64,000 nucleotides of DNA from Terasakiispira papahanaumokuakeensis (GCF_001709345.1 NZ_MDTQ01000001.1:558001-622000); one strand, 5' to 3'; positions 36,171-44,499 are shown, counted from the first letter of the stretch. Notes: generated by a model not told the origin, from the letters alone. Translations and numbers: made by a program.

Positions 36171-37568
36171 TCAGTTTTGAGCAGTGTCTGAAGCCGCTCG
36201 CCAACGGAGGGCATCAATCATTAGGAAGATGATTAAGCTGACGCCCAGTACTGGTAAGCTCCAGCCTAAGAACAACGCGAGCATGACACTGATACTTTTA
36301 TGTGTGTTGGAGAGTTTGGCCCAGGCCTGTAGCAAGGGTTTGGCTGTTGGCCCGGCAGCGGGGCGCCGTAGCCACCACATGCGATAACCCAGGATAATCA
36401 TCACGCACAGGGTGATGCCGAATGCTGCTAGCATTAATTGGTTCGGCCAACCGAATAAAATGCCCATGTGGGCATCGATACCCCAGCGAATCAGTTTGGC
36501 AATCAACGGGAATTCAGCGAAATCAGCACGGCTGATCACTTTCATCTGATTCGGGTCAATCGCGACGCTATCGACTTGCGTGGGCCATGAGCGGTCAATT
36601 TCACGCACAAACCAAGCTTTATCTGCAGATTTAGGTGGTTTGATCTCCAGCTTGCCGGCATCGATACCCGCCGCTCTGGCAGTGGCTAAGACTTGATCAA
36701 ACTGCTGAGGGGTCCATAGCGGGTGAGTTTCAGTGCTGCTCTGTATATTGCCAGCATCATGATGGGCCGCATGCGGATCATGAGCGGTTGCTTTGGGGGC
36801 CTGTGTTTCTAAGTTGAGGGAAACGGAAGGCGTCACCCAGCCAATTTGGGCGCGTAGTTGAGCAATATTACCGCCCGCCCATTTCGACCAGGTTAGGCCG
36901 GTGGCGGAGAAAAAGACCAGCCCCAGAAAGATCACCAGACCAATTTGGACGTGGCGTCGGCGATGCCTCAAGTGAGGCGTGCGTGCCGCAAATTCAGCCT
37001 TATTTTTCTTGCCGCCACGCCACCATAAATAGAGGCCACCCAAGGCTGCAATCCACATCCAAGAGGCGGCCAACTCACTGTAATAGCGCCCCCATTCGCC
37101 TTGCAGCAGCTGACGATGCAAAAAGTCTAGATTCATGCGCAGCGGCAGTATGCCGCTGGTGCCGTACACCGGGAGGTGGCCGGTGATCTGTAACGTGACA
37201 GGGTCAACAAAAACCGCGCTGGCGCCAGAGAGCTTAGAGGCCGGGTCTAAAAACATAATGCGTGTGGTTTCGCCGGGGCTCGGCGCGGGTCTGACGGCAA
37301 ATAATTTTAGCTCATGGGGAAGCGATGCTTGAGCCGCTTGAATCTGTGCGGCTAGCGGCTGTTCAGGGCCTTGACTCTCAGTGGTCAGTACATCCTGATA
37401 GATGATGTTGGCTAATTGGGGCGTCAGCACATATAAGGTACCGGTCAGTGCTGCGATAAAAATAAAGGGGCCCACAAACAGGCCAATATAAAAATGCAGG
37501 CGTGTGATGAGTAACAAAAGTGCATTATTGGACTTTTGCTTTTGTTCTGGCGGTGTCGGTGTCGACAT
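36171..37568 (-). CDS. PepSY-associated membrane protein
   Basis: The 465-residue PepSY_TM-family protein has a first transmembrane helix in LHFYIGLFVGPFIFIAALTG. A periplasmic PepSY-like segment (about 55-150), further helices around WMWIAALGGLYLWW and IGLVIFLGLVFFSATGLTW, and a second periplasmic part and final helices follow. These proteins are often iron-regulated and encoded with siderophore receptors; some act as ferric-siderophore reductases. No receptor gene is present here. The start is placed at MSTPTPP (37568). The DUF2946 gene upstream on the same strand supports a metal-uptake context. Confidence 0.85.
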   Translation of the reverse strand: MSTPTPPEQKQKSNNALLLLITRLHFYIGLFVGPFIFIAALTGTLYVLTPQLANIIYQDVLTTESQGPEQPLAAQIQAAQASLPHELKLFAVRPAPSPGETTRIMFLDPASKLSGASAVFVDPVTLQITGHLPVYGTSGILPLRMNLDFLHRQLLQGEWGRYYSELAASWMWIAALGGLYLWWRGGKKNKAEFAARTPHLRHRRRHVQIGLVIFLGLVFFSATGLTWSKWAGGNIAQLRAQIGWVTPSVSLNLETQAPKATAHDPHAAHHDAGNIQSSTETHPLWTPQQFDQVLATARAAGIDAGKLEIKPPKSADKAWFVREIDRSWPTQVDSVAIDPNQMKVISRADFAEFPLIAKLIRWGIDAHMGILFGWPNQLMLAAFGITLCVMIILGYRMWWLRRPAAGPTAKPLLQAWAKLSNTHKSISVMLALFLGWSLPVLGVSLIIFLMIDALRWRAASDTAQN

Positions 37569-37885
37569 CGTCTCTCTCTCAACTAAGGCCACCATGATGC
37601 GCTGGGCTGCACTTTTGAGTGCAATCTATTCGCGCGATCTCTTAGTGCAATCTCGTTGCCTTTAATAGCGCAATCTCGTTGCTTTTAAGAAAATCTCGTG
37701 GCTGTGCATATCATGAAAAAGCCGTCAACCCAGCGCTGGAAGCCTTTTCAGACCTTGGCACAACAGGGTGACGTCTACTGATTAATCGACATGCACAGCG
37801 TAGGCGAGTCTGATGAGGAAATGCCTGGCTATGCATGCCTGAAAACACTATGTGGGGGAGAGTGAGGGTGCTTAAGCCTCACTCA
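37569..37885. repeat. Intergenic region with repeated GCAATCTCGTTGC units
   Basis: GCAATCTCGTTGC occurs exactly at 37647-37659 and 37670-37682, with decayed copies before (37621) and after (AATCTCGTGGC, about 37691). No gene or terminator is visible in these 317 bases. The repeats lie between the DUF2946 and PepSY genes and could affect their spacing or shared transcript. Confidence 0.6.
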
Positions 37886-38311
37886 TTAAGCATGCGGTGG
37901 TGCGCGAGGATAAGACGATGAATAGACATCAGCTTCGTCTGCTGATGCGTGACGTACCGCTGGTAGTGGAAGGCTGGGAACCTGAGTCGTTACCAGTGGT
38001 ATGGCCAGTGCTTGCATCCAGCTCAAGTGAAAGAGCAGTGAGCAGTAGCCACAAGCTTCTAAATGGGATAGATGGGAATGATGATCGCCCGCATGGTGGG
38101 GCTGCACGAGCGTATGTGTAACGGCATCAGTCGATGTGCTCTGCTGCTGTGCTGAGAATTGATGTGCCATCACCATGCCCGAAGGCATCGGTGCCGGTCG
38201 CGTCAGCTGAGAATATAAAGGCCCCAGATACAGCATCAATACGGCAAGCAGGCTTAGCCCGACCGCATGATAGTGATAGCGTTGAGAGAGGCGCATTAAA
38301 CTGAAAGTCAC
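37886..38311 (-). CDS. DUF2946-family small membrane protein
   Basis: The 141-residue protein has an N-terminal transmembrane helix (VGLSLLAVLMLYLGPLY), a histidine-rich middle (HHAGDHHSHLSH) and the family signature ACGYCSLLFHL near residue 85. DUF2946 genes usually sit beside copper or siderophore-uptake genes, and the His/Cys composition suggests metal binding. Function is not established. It lies upstream of the PepSY protein on the same strand, 317 bases away. Confidence 0.8.
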   Translation of the reverse strand: MTFSLMRLSQRYHYHAVGLSLLAVLMLYLGPLYSQLTRPAPMPSGMVMAHQFSAQQQSTSTDAVTHTLVQPHHAGDHHSHLSHLEACGYCSLLFHLSWMQALAIPLVTTQVPSLPLPAVRHASADEADVYSSSYPRAPPHA

Positions 38312-38334
38312 GGCAGATTCACAATCTTAGTGAG

Positions 38335-38350
38335 TCACTCAACTGAGTGA
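38335..38350. promoter_or_regulatory. Perfect palindrome upstream of the DUF2946 gene
   Basis: TCACTCA and TGAGTGA flank AC, 24-39 bases before the DUF2946 start. It is a candidate operator; it does not resemble the canonical Fur box. Confidence 0.4.
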
Positions 38351-38403
38351 TCATCGTCAGTTCGTTCAATAAGTCACATGAGTACACAACCGCATTATAT
38401 TCT

Positions 38404-38430
38404 CATGGCGCTATAATAGCATGCGCCATG
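38404..38430 (+). promoter_or_regulatory. Inverted repeat flanking a consensus -10 box
   Basis: CATGGCGC (38404-38411) and GCGCCATG (38423-38430) are exact inverse complements. The element between them begins with TATAAT (38412-38417). No good -35 is visible 16-18 bases upstream, which suits an activator- or repressor-controlled promoter for the DUF1176 gene. Confidence 0.45.
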
Positions 38431-38566
38431 TCCCTGTGAGGTGAGACGTTTTGTCGCGATGAGGGAAAACGGTCGTTGGCTCGGGCGATCAAATAAGGAG
38501 AGGCCTAAGGTGTTTAAACGTCCAGTATTTAAAGGTTCTGAGCTTAAACGTTCCGTGCTTAAAACT

Positions 38567-38611
38567 TTACGGTTCAAAAGCTTACGGTTCAAAAGCTTAC
38601 GGTTCAAAAGT
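38567..38611. repeat. Three-copy 15-bp tandem repeat upstream of the DUF1176 gene
   Basis: TTACGGTTCAAAAGC is repeated almost perfectly three times (38567, 38582, 38597). More decayed copies (GCTTAAA, GTTTAAA types) extend the array from about 38507 to 38630. In the open frame it reads LRFKS repeatedly. Confidence 0.92.
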
Positions 38612-38650
38612 TTAGCTCATGTGTTTAAGACGCTGGAGGCCGCATACGAT

Positions 38651-39673
38651 GTGTTGATGCGCTTGCATCATACGCCCGTTCGAAAAGTCGTGATGATGCT
38701 CATCTTATCGGGTGTGGCCATGGCGAGCCACGCAGAGAATGACAGCGTGCCTGATTTTATGCGGGGAGATTGGCTGCTTGTTTGCGATAACACGCTATTG
38801 TGTCGGGCGGCCGGTTATCCTCCTGAGCGTTATGTTGAGGCGCAACGGGCGGGCTTGATCTTGAGTCGAGCCGCTGGGCCGGGCACAGCGTTAACCGGTC
38901 GTTGGGTCTCAACAGAAGATATGGCCGAGACAACGCCTTTGCATTTATGGATGAATCAGCAAGATATGGGCGAGGTCCTTGCTGATGGGCGCTTAACGGA
39001 CTCACAAGTTGGGCAATTGGTGGCGATGGCCACTCAACATGTCGATATTCGATTGGAAGGGTCGGGGATTGTCTTGCCACTGTCTGATCATGGGATCAGT
39101 GCCGTATTACGGCGCATGGATGCGGTACAGCAACGCCTTAATACCCCCGGTGCTTTGATCGTGAAAGGGTCTCGATCTGAAGCCGATATACCGACGGCGC
39201 CTCCAAAACCAGAGATTCAGCAAGCCGCCGTGTTGGAGGCTCAACTGCGACCGATCTCTACCTCGTCGGCTCAAGGACAACAATTATTGCGCGCTTTGGC
39301 CAATACCCGTGCGGCGGAATGTGATCTGTCTGAAGACTATCTGCAGTATGCGGCCCTGACGGCGGATAAAGCCTTGGTGATGAAAGCATGCTGGCGAGCG
39401 GCCTATAACGCGGGCAGTGTGGCTTTTGTGGTTGATCGCAACACCTTCAAGCCATTACAGGAAGTGACATTCAGTGCCACAGATTATGCGCAAGGCACAC
39501 TGAGCATGATGCAAAAGGGAAGAGGCTTAGGCGACTGTTTCTACCTGAAGCGCTGGGTCTTTGATGGTGAAGTGTTTGTCGTCAGCCAAGAAAATTCCAC
39601 CGGGTTATGCCGCTTGTTCCCCGGTGGAATGGTGACCTTGCCGAGATATACGACTCGGGTTCTTTCACCTTAA
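38651..39673 (+). CDS. DUF1176 family exported protein
   Basis: The roughly 340-residue protein has a signal peptide (KVVMMLILSGVAMASHA) and an N-terminal CDNTLLCRAAGYPPE motif diagnostic of DUF1176. Paired cysteines elsewhere (CDLSEDY, CFYLKRW, CRLFPGG) suggest disulfides in the periplasm. Function is unknown. GGAGG at 38635-38639 favours the GTG at 38651, or possibly the ATG at 38657. The frame stays open back to 38441, but that 70-residue extension is mostly translated tandem repeat and is rejected as the start. Confidence 0.82.
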   Translation: MLMRLHHTPVRKVVMMLILSGVAMASHAENDSVPDFMRGDWLLVCDNTLLCRAAGYPPERYVEAQRAGLILSRAAGPGTALTGRWVSTEDMAETTPLHLWMNQQDMGEVLADGRLTDSQVGQLVAMATQHVDIRLEGSGIVLPLSDHGISAVLRRMDAVQQRLNTPGALIVKGSRSEADIPTAPPKPEIQQAAVLEAQLRPISTSSAQGQQLLRALANTRAAECDLSEDYLQYAALTADKALVMKACWRAAYNAGSVAFVVDRNTFKPLQEVTFSATDYAQGTLSMMQKGRGLGDCFYLKRWVFDGEVFVVSQENSTGLCRLFPGGMVTLPRYTTRVLSP

Positions 39674-39889
39674 GCGATGCATCCTAGGCGATTTCACTCT
39701 GAGTGATTACCTCCGGCACGATCCTTGAAATGAAGCTGAATTGAGCCGAAGCAGGCGCATAGCATTAAATCAAGCTGGGGGTTGTATTCGTCTGCTGCCA
39801 TCCGCAAATGATTAAACAAGAAGATCATGGCCGTGAATGCCATTTGAGCTTCTATTCATTTGTTTAGCACAATCGCGCAGGAGGTTGTC

Positions 39890-41278
39890 ATGGCCTATGC
39901 AACGGTGAATCCGTTTACCGCAGAGCAAGTTAAAAGCTTTCCAAATGCTTCTGACCAGGAGATTCAGCAGGCATTGGAAGCGGCTCAAGAAGCCTTTGAC
40001 GGCTGGAAAACGACGACCTTTTCCCAGCGCAGTCAAATCTTGCAAAAGGCGGCTGATTTACTGAGAGCAGAAAAACCTGATTTGGCCGGTTTACTGACCC
40101 TCGAAATGGGCAAGCTGTTTAGTGAAGCGCAAGATGAGGTCGAGATTTGTGCTGAAATTTTTGAATATTATGCCCGTCATGCTGAGACTTTATTACAGCC
40201 GGAGAAACTACCGGCCAGTGATGAACAGGGAGAATACTGGCTCAAGCACGAACCCCTAGGTGTGTTGCTGGCGGTTGAACCCTGGAACTTTCCTTACTAC
40301 CAAGTTGCCCGGATTATTGCGCCTCAGTTGGCGGCAGGGAATACCGTATTACTCAAGCATGCCTCGATTGTGCCGCAAAGTGCCGCTGCTTTTGAGCAAC
40401 TGATGCGAGAGGCAGGATTACCGAGCGGTGCTTTCCAGAACCTGTATGCCACCAAGGATCAGGTCGAAACCATGATTCATGATCCGTGGGTTCAAGGGGT
40501 CGCATTGACAGGCTCTGAAGGGGCCGGTGCCTCAGTTGCCGAACAGGCAGGTAAAGCTTTGAAGAAAACGACCCTGGAATTGGGTGGGGCTGATCCTTTT
40601 GTGGTTCTCCGTGATGCCGATCTCGATAAAACCATCCAATGGGCCGTCATGGGCCGGCATTTTAACGGCGGGCAGGTGTGCACGGCCTCCAAGCGCATGA
40701 TCATCGACCAACATCTGTATGATGACTTTCTACAGCGCTATACCGAAGCGGTTGCTCAATTGAAGGCGGGTGATCCGATGCTGGCCGAGACGACCCTGGC
40801 CCCGCTGTCCTCTCAAGAGGCGGCGGATAACCTTAAATCCATGATTGATGAAGCGGTTCAACATGGTGCCACTGCGACCCCGGTGGGGCCTGCGGTGCCG
40901 ACCCAAGGGGCTTTTGTACAGCCGACGATCCTCACGGATGTCACACCGGATAATCCGGCCTACTACAAAGAGTTCTTTGGTCCTGTTTCCATGCTGATTC
41001 GGGCGGAAGATGAACAGGATGCCATTCGCATAGCCAACGATTCCCCGTATGGGCTGGGCGGCTCTGTCTTTACCCAAGATATTGAACGGGGACAAAAAGT
41101 TGCCGACCAGATCTCAACCGGTATGATCTTTATTAACCACCCTACCGTGATTAAACCTGACCTGCCCTTTGGCGGTGTCCGTCGTTCCGGTTATGGCCGG
41201 GAATTGATTGGGCTGGGGATTAAAGAATTTGTGAATCATAAACTGGTGGGCGTTGTGGATATTGAGGCTCCCTTTTAA
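39890..41278 (+). CDS. NAD(P)-dependent aldehyde dehydrogenase, succinate-semialdehyde type
   Basis: The 462-residue aldehyde dehydrogenase has EPWNFPYYQ, the general-base Glu in TLELGGADPFVVL and the catalytic Cys in GGQVCTASKRM. The length and motifs such as HPTVIKPDLPFGGVRRSGYGRE fit the Sad/short succinate-semialdehyde dehydrogenase branch, which oxidises succinate semialdehyde to succinate. Other aldehydes remain possible. AGGAGG precedes the ATG at 39890. It is monocistronic, with a double hairpin downstream. Confidence 0.9.
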   Translation: MAYATVNPFTAEQVKSFPNASDQEIQQALEAAQEAFDGWKTTTFSQRSQILQKAADLLRAEKPDLAGLLTLEMGKLFSEAQDEVEICAEIFEYYARHAETLLQPEKLPASDEQGEYWLKHEPLGVLLAVEPWNFPYYQVARIIAPQLAAGNTVLLKHASIVPQSAAAFEQLMREAGLPSGAFQNLYATKDQVETMIHDPWVQGVALTGSEGAGASVAEQAGKALKKTTLELGGADPFVVLRDADLDKTIQWAVMGRHFNGGQVCTASKRMIIDQHLYDDFLQRYTEAVAQLKAGDPMLAETTLAPLSSQEAADNLKSMIDEAVQHGATATPVGPAVPTQGAFVQPTILTDVTPDNPAYYKEFFGPVSMLIRAEDEQDAIRIANDSPYGLGGSVFTQDIERGQKVADQISTGMIFINHPTVIKPDLPFGGVRRSGYGRELIGLGIKEFVNHKLVGVVDIEAPF

Positions 41279-41284
41279 CCATCA

Positions 41285-41315
41285 GCTCACGAGGGGGCTT
41301 ATTTCCCTCGTGAGC
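41285..41315 (+). terminator. First hairpin after the aldehyde dehydrogenase gene
   Basis: GCTCACGAGGG (41285-41295) and CCCTCGTGAGC (41305-41315) pair perfectly over 11 bp. There is no T run; it is probably a 3' stabilising hairpin before the true terminator. Confidence 0.6.
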
Positions 41316-41351
41316 CGATAGGCGTCTTGCTTGGCGCCTTGATCAAACCCC

Positions 41352-41389
41352 AAAGGTGCAGTGAGTTATGACTTACTGCGCCTTTTTTT
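41352..41389 (+). terminator. Rho-independent terminator after the aldehyde dehydrogenase
   Basis: AAAGGTGCAGTGAGT pairs with ACTTACTGCGCCTTT, allowing two G-U pairs over a 4-base loop, and ends in seven T residues. Confidence 0.88.
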
Positions 41390-41421
41390 GTGAACTTGTG
41401 ATGATTTTATTTGTGGAATGC

Positions 41422-41463
41422 TTGAGCTTGCAATTATTTGGGTATAATGTTGACTACTCAAGT
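41422..41463 (+). promoter_or_regulatory. Promoter and possible MarR operator of the marR gene
   Basis: A consensus -10 TATAAT lies at 41443-41448, with a weak TTGAGC at 41422-41427 as -35 (15-base spacing). Just after it TTGACTACTCAA (41451-41462) has TTGA/TCAA arms at the expected transcription start. MarR proteins commonly block their own promoters at such sites. Confidence 0.5.
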
Positions 41464-41483
41464 ATATCGCAAGGAAATGTGAC

Positions 41484-41945
41484 ATGTCTGAAACAACAGA
41501 AAGTGAGCGGGTTAAAGGCGAGCTAGCCGAAAGTGATCAAGTGATGAGTCTCATCGGCCTCAACAGTAAAATACAGAAACGCATTGGCGGTGCGCTTTCC
41601 GCCCATGGTATTGGGGTCACTGAATACCTTGTACTCAACCAATTATATGCGACACCAACACAAACAATGCGCCGCAGCGATCTTGCTGAGCGTGTTGGTT
41701 TGAGCCCATCAGGTGTTACGCGCCTGATTACACCGATGGAAAAAACAGGATTAGTTCAAAAGGAAGACAATCCCCGCGATGCCAGAGTCAGCCTGGTGAC
41801 TTTGTCGGCATCTGGAAAGCAAATCTACGAGGACGCGCAGGCATCATTCGCACATGCTTCAGCGGCCCTCTTGGAACCTTTAACGGATGAGCAGCTGAGG
41901 GCGTTTTCTGAGTGCTTGAAGGTTCTCTCCAAAGGTTTTTCATGA
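41484..41945 (+). CDS. MarR-family transcriptional regulator
   Basis: The 153-residue winged-helix protein has DNA-recognition region RRSDLAERVGLSPSGVTRLITPMEKTGLV and wing residues EDNPRDARVSLVTLS (D-x-R conserved). MarR proteins are dimeric repressors released by aromatic or phenolic ligands, or by oxidation. AAGGAAA precedes the ATG. It is transcribed with the hydrolase that starts 29 bases later, so it probably controls that hydrolase and the SDR downstream. Confidence 0.92.
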   Translation: MSETTESERVKGELAESDQVMSLIGLNSKIQKRIGGALSAHGIGVTEYLVLNQLYATPTQTMRRSDLAERVGLSPSGVTRLITPMEKTGLVQKEDNPRDARVSLVTLSASGKQIYEDAQASFAHASAALLEPLTDEQLRAFSECLKVLSKGFS

Positions 41946-41973
41946 AAACCTTCTCGTAAAAGGCTACTCATCA

Positions 41974-42810
41974 ATGCAAAAGCAAAACGCGAGACAAGCC
42001 TTGATCGACAGTGTGGGTATCCCAGTGACTCAGGCTGATGTCATGGTCGACACGATCAAGACTGCTTATTTATCAGCGGGCACGGGCTATCCTGTGATTT
42101 GTCTTCACGGAGGCGGTGCAGGTGCGGTCACTTGGTATCCTTCTATTGGCCCGTTGTCACAACATTTTCATGTTATCGCGCCTGATATTGTCGGCTATGG
42201 CGAGTCTGATAAGCCTGATGCCGCTTATGACAAAGCATATTTCGTCACCTGGCTAAAGCAGTGGTTAGACGAGCTGGGCATTACTCGTGCACACATCATC
42301 GGCTTATCTCAAGGTGGCGCCATTGCGTTACAGTTGGCGCTTGATTATCCCGAGGTCGTCGATAAGCTGGTACTGGTTGACTCTGGTGGGTTGGGGGCAA
42401 AGTCTCCGCTGTTATCGATTGTCGGAATGGTGTGGTTGAACACTTGGCCTTCATCTCTCGCGAATCGGTTCTTTTCCCGTTATATCCTGTTTGAACCCAA
42501 AAAACGCGATCCGAACCATGGGCGTTATTCAATTGAGGTTTTGAAGCAGAAAGGGGGGCAAAAGCCCTTCACGCAAGGGCGTGGTGCTGCAGTTTCAGCC
42601 CTATCGGACGCAGCGCTGAGTCGTATATCCAACAAGACGCTAGTCGTTTGGGGCGAAAATGACCGGCTTTTTCCTTTCGAATACGGTGCCAAGGCCGCCG
42701 CGATCATGCCTGATGCCACACTATGCTGCATTAAAGACGCTGGACACCTACCGCTGATGGATCAACCTGCAGTTTTTAATCAGGCCGTGATCAACTTTTT
42801 GCTGACTTAA
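41974..42810 (+). CDS. Alpha/beta hydrolase, meta-cleavage-product-hydrolase-like
   Basis: The 278-residue alpha/beta hydrolase has the oxyanion region LHGGGAGA, nucleophile elbow GLSQGG, an acid in VVWGENDRLFP and a catalytic His in DAGHLPLMDQP. The HGGGAGAVTW start resembles hydrolases of aromatic ring-cleavage products (BphD/MhpC-like), but substrate cannot be assigned. It follows marR closely and precedes an SDR gene, forming a small inducible catabolic unit. Confidence 0.85.
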   Translation: MQKQNARQALIDSVGIPVTQADVMVDTIKTAYLSAGTGYPVICLHGGGAGAVTWYPSIGPLSQHFHVIAPDIVGYGESDKPDAAYDKAYFVTWLKQWLDELGITRAHIIGLSQGGAIALQLALDYPEVVDKLVLVDSGGLGAKSPLLSIVGMVWLNTWPSSLANRFFSRYILFEPKKRDPNHGRYSIEVLKQKGGQKPFTQGRGAAVSALSDAALSRISNKTLVVWGENDRLFPFEYGAKAAAIMPDATLCCIKDAGHLPLMDQPAVFNQAVINFLLT

Positions 42811-42835
42811 ATGAAGCCGTGATCTTAAAGAGTCA

Positions 42836-42880
42836 GTTTAAAGACGGTGGGTTTAAACAGGGTGGGGTTTAAATAAGCCT
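42836..42880. repeat. 15-bp tandem repeat before the SDR gene
   Basis: GTTTAAAGACGGTGG (42836) and GTTTAAACAGGGTGG (42851), then GGTTTAAATAAG, repeat with period 15 in the 89-base gap between the hydrolase and the SDR gene. Confidence 0.85.
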
Positions 42881-42899
42881 ATCTAAATAAGGAAACACC

Positions 42900-43706
42900 A
42901 TGAGACTTGCACATAAAACCGCATTGGTCACTGGGGCGGCGAGGGGAATCGGTGAAGCCATCGCGACACTTTTTGCGGCTGAGGGAGCCCAAGTGATTCT
43001 CTCTGATATTAATGATGAATTAGGCCGCGATGTTGCCGCCCGCATCGGTGCCAATGCTTGCTATATACCTCTTGATGTCAGCCGTGAAGATGATTGGGTT
43101 GAAGTCAGTCACTATATTCGCAGCACCTATGGTGGGCTGGATATTCTGATCAATAATGCGGGTATTGCCGGTATCTTAGAAACCTCGGGCCCGCATGACC
43201 CTGAGCACTTGGATATTGAAAGTTGGCATCAAGTCCATCGCGTCAACCTGGATGGTATGGCGCTGGGCTGTAAATACGCGATTGCGCTGATGAAAACCTC
43301 TTCGGCGGCCAGTATTGTGAATATCTCTTCACGATCCGGTCTTATCGGAATCCCCTTTGCTGCGGCTTATGCTTCCAGCAAAGCCGCTGTTCGCAACCAC
43401 TCGAAATCCGTTGCATTGTATTGTGCGCAAAAGCAGTACCCCATCAGGTGTAACTCTATTCATCCGGGCGCCATATATACTCCGATATGGGATGTGATGC
43501 TTGGAGAGGGTGAAGATCGGGAAAGCGCGATGAAAGTGATTGCATCCGAGATTCCTCTGGGCACGATGGGCGAGCCGAAAGACGTGGCTTATGCCGCGCT
43601 ATACCTCGCCTCTGATGAATCCAAATATGTCACCGGCATTGAAATGAATATCGATGGCGGCATTTTAGCGGGCAGTGCGGCCTCTCCACCGAGCCGTGAT
43701 GCCTGA
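42900..43706 (+). CDS. Short-chain dehydrogenase/reductase
   Basis: The 268-residue classical SDR has nucleotide-binding TGAARGIGE, the NNAG motif, and the catalytic Ser (NISSRSG) and YASSK (YxxxK). SDNDE-type residues after beta-2 (ILSDIND) suggest NAD rather than NADP. It oxidises or reduces a hydroxy/keto group; the nearest named relatives are cyclic-alcohol dehydrogenases. It is probably read with marR and the hydrolase. The substrate is unknown. Confidence 0.9.
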   Translation: MRLAHKTALVTGAARGIGEAIATLFAAEGAQVILSDINDELGRDVAARIGANACYIPLDVSREDDWVEVSHYIRSTYGGLDILINNAGIAGILETSGPHDPEHLDIESWHQVHRVNLDGMALGCKYAIALMKTSSAASIVNISSRSGLIGIPFAAAYASSKAAVRNHSKSVALYCAQKQYPIRCNSIHPGAIYTPIWDVMLGEGEDRESAMKVIASEIPLGTMGEPKDVAYAALYLASDESKYVTGIEMNIDGGILAGSAASPPSRDA

Positions 43707-43820
43707 TGGGGTGATGAAAAACTTACAAACTCCATGGGTTGGGTCGGTTCAAGTCACCAGCAAGATGCTGGCTTTTATGTATAAACCGTGAGCCTGTTAT
43801 AAAGGGCCAAGAGGACTTTA

Positions 43821-44108
43821 ATGTTTATTGTGTCGCTGACTTATGTATGTGAATTAAGTGAAATCGAAAAGCATCTGGCGGATCATATACAGTATCTTGA
43901 TGCCTATTATGCCAAAGGGGTTTTTCTCGCCTCCGGTCGAAAAGAGCCGAGAACGGGCGGCGTGATTTTGGCTCAGATGGACAGTCGAGCAGCACTTGAT
44001 CAAGTGTTAGAACAAGATCCATTTAAAATTAATGGGTTAGCCCATTACGATGTAATCGAGTTTACGCCAACCAAAACGTGTGAGGCGCTTTCTTTTTTGT
44101 GTGTTTAA
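43821..44108 (+). CDS. YciI-family protein
   Basis: The 95-residue ferredoxin-like protein has the YciI core HIQYLDAYYAKGVFLASGRKEPRTGG (His and Asp of the putative active site) and a QDPF motif. Family members act on small molecules or chlorinated aromatics, but most are uncharacterised. GAGGAC precedes the ATG. It follows the SDR gene by 114 bases and may belong to the same catabolic cluster. Confidence 0.88.
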   Translation: MFIVSLTYVCELSEIEKHLADHIQYLDAYYAKGVFLASGRKEPRTGGVILAQMDSRAALDQVLEQDPFKINGLAHYDVIEFTPTKTCEALSFLCV

Positions 44109-44264
44109 CGTTGGTATGATTAAAAGCGATCAATCACTTTAATAGCCCTCGTACTGCCATGATTGAGGTTTTAGCGGTTGTTTATGCGATGGGTGGCAGT
44201 ACGACACAAAAGACCGTGTGTCAGGAGGTCATCAGTGATGCTTATCTGTTTGTGAGGAGGCTTT

Positions 44265-44354
44265 ATGGCATTTTCTGAGGCTGAAAGAATGTGCTCTTAT
44301 CCGTTAAAGGCGTCGGCCCTACTGTTAGCCTGTGAAGGTTTGATGGCATATTAA
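44265..44354 (+). CDS. Candidate 29-residue small protein
   Basis: This 30-codon frame begins with an ATG preceded by a strong GAGGAGG ribosome-binding site and encodes a small protein with a hydrophobic middle (SALLLACEGLMAY). The stop overlaps the next ATG (TAATG). No homologue is recognised. Support comes only from the ribosome-binding site and the coupling. Confidence 0.3.
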   Translation: MAFSEAERMCSYPLKASALLLACEGLMAY

Positions 44355-44410
44355 TGGCACTTATTTTCGGGTTTATTGTGGGGTCGTTGTGGATTGTACA
44401 GTGGTTATAG
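44354..44410 (+). CDS. Candidate 18-residue hydrophobic small protein
   Basis: This 19-codon frame is coupled to the previous one by TAATG. It encodes MALIFGFIVGSLWIVQWL, a single strongly hydrophobic helix. Such tiny membrane peptides exist as subunits or toxins, but no family can be named. Confidence 0.28.
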   Translation: MALIFGFIVGSLWIVQWL

Positions 44411-44499
44411 AGAAGGTTATGAATTAAAGTTGTTTACGGTCGTTCTAATTAAAACGATATTGTTGAGCGCTCTTTTGACTGATTAAGATGTGTTGATTA

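Larger units (their letters stand above)
44109..44499. other. Intergenic region between the YciI-like and elaA-like genes
   Basis: About 390 bases hold no large gene. The only coding-like signals are the pair of tiny overlapping frames at 44265-44410, described separately. The rest is AT-rich in its last 100 bases and shows no clear terminator. Confidence 0.4.

Noticed and set aside
38507-38630. CRISPR array
   Set aside because: Units are 15 bp with no spacers; this is a simple tandem repeat.
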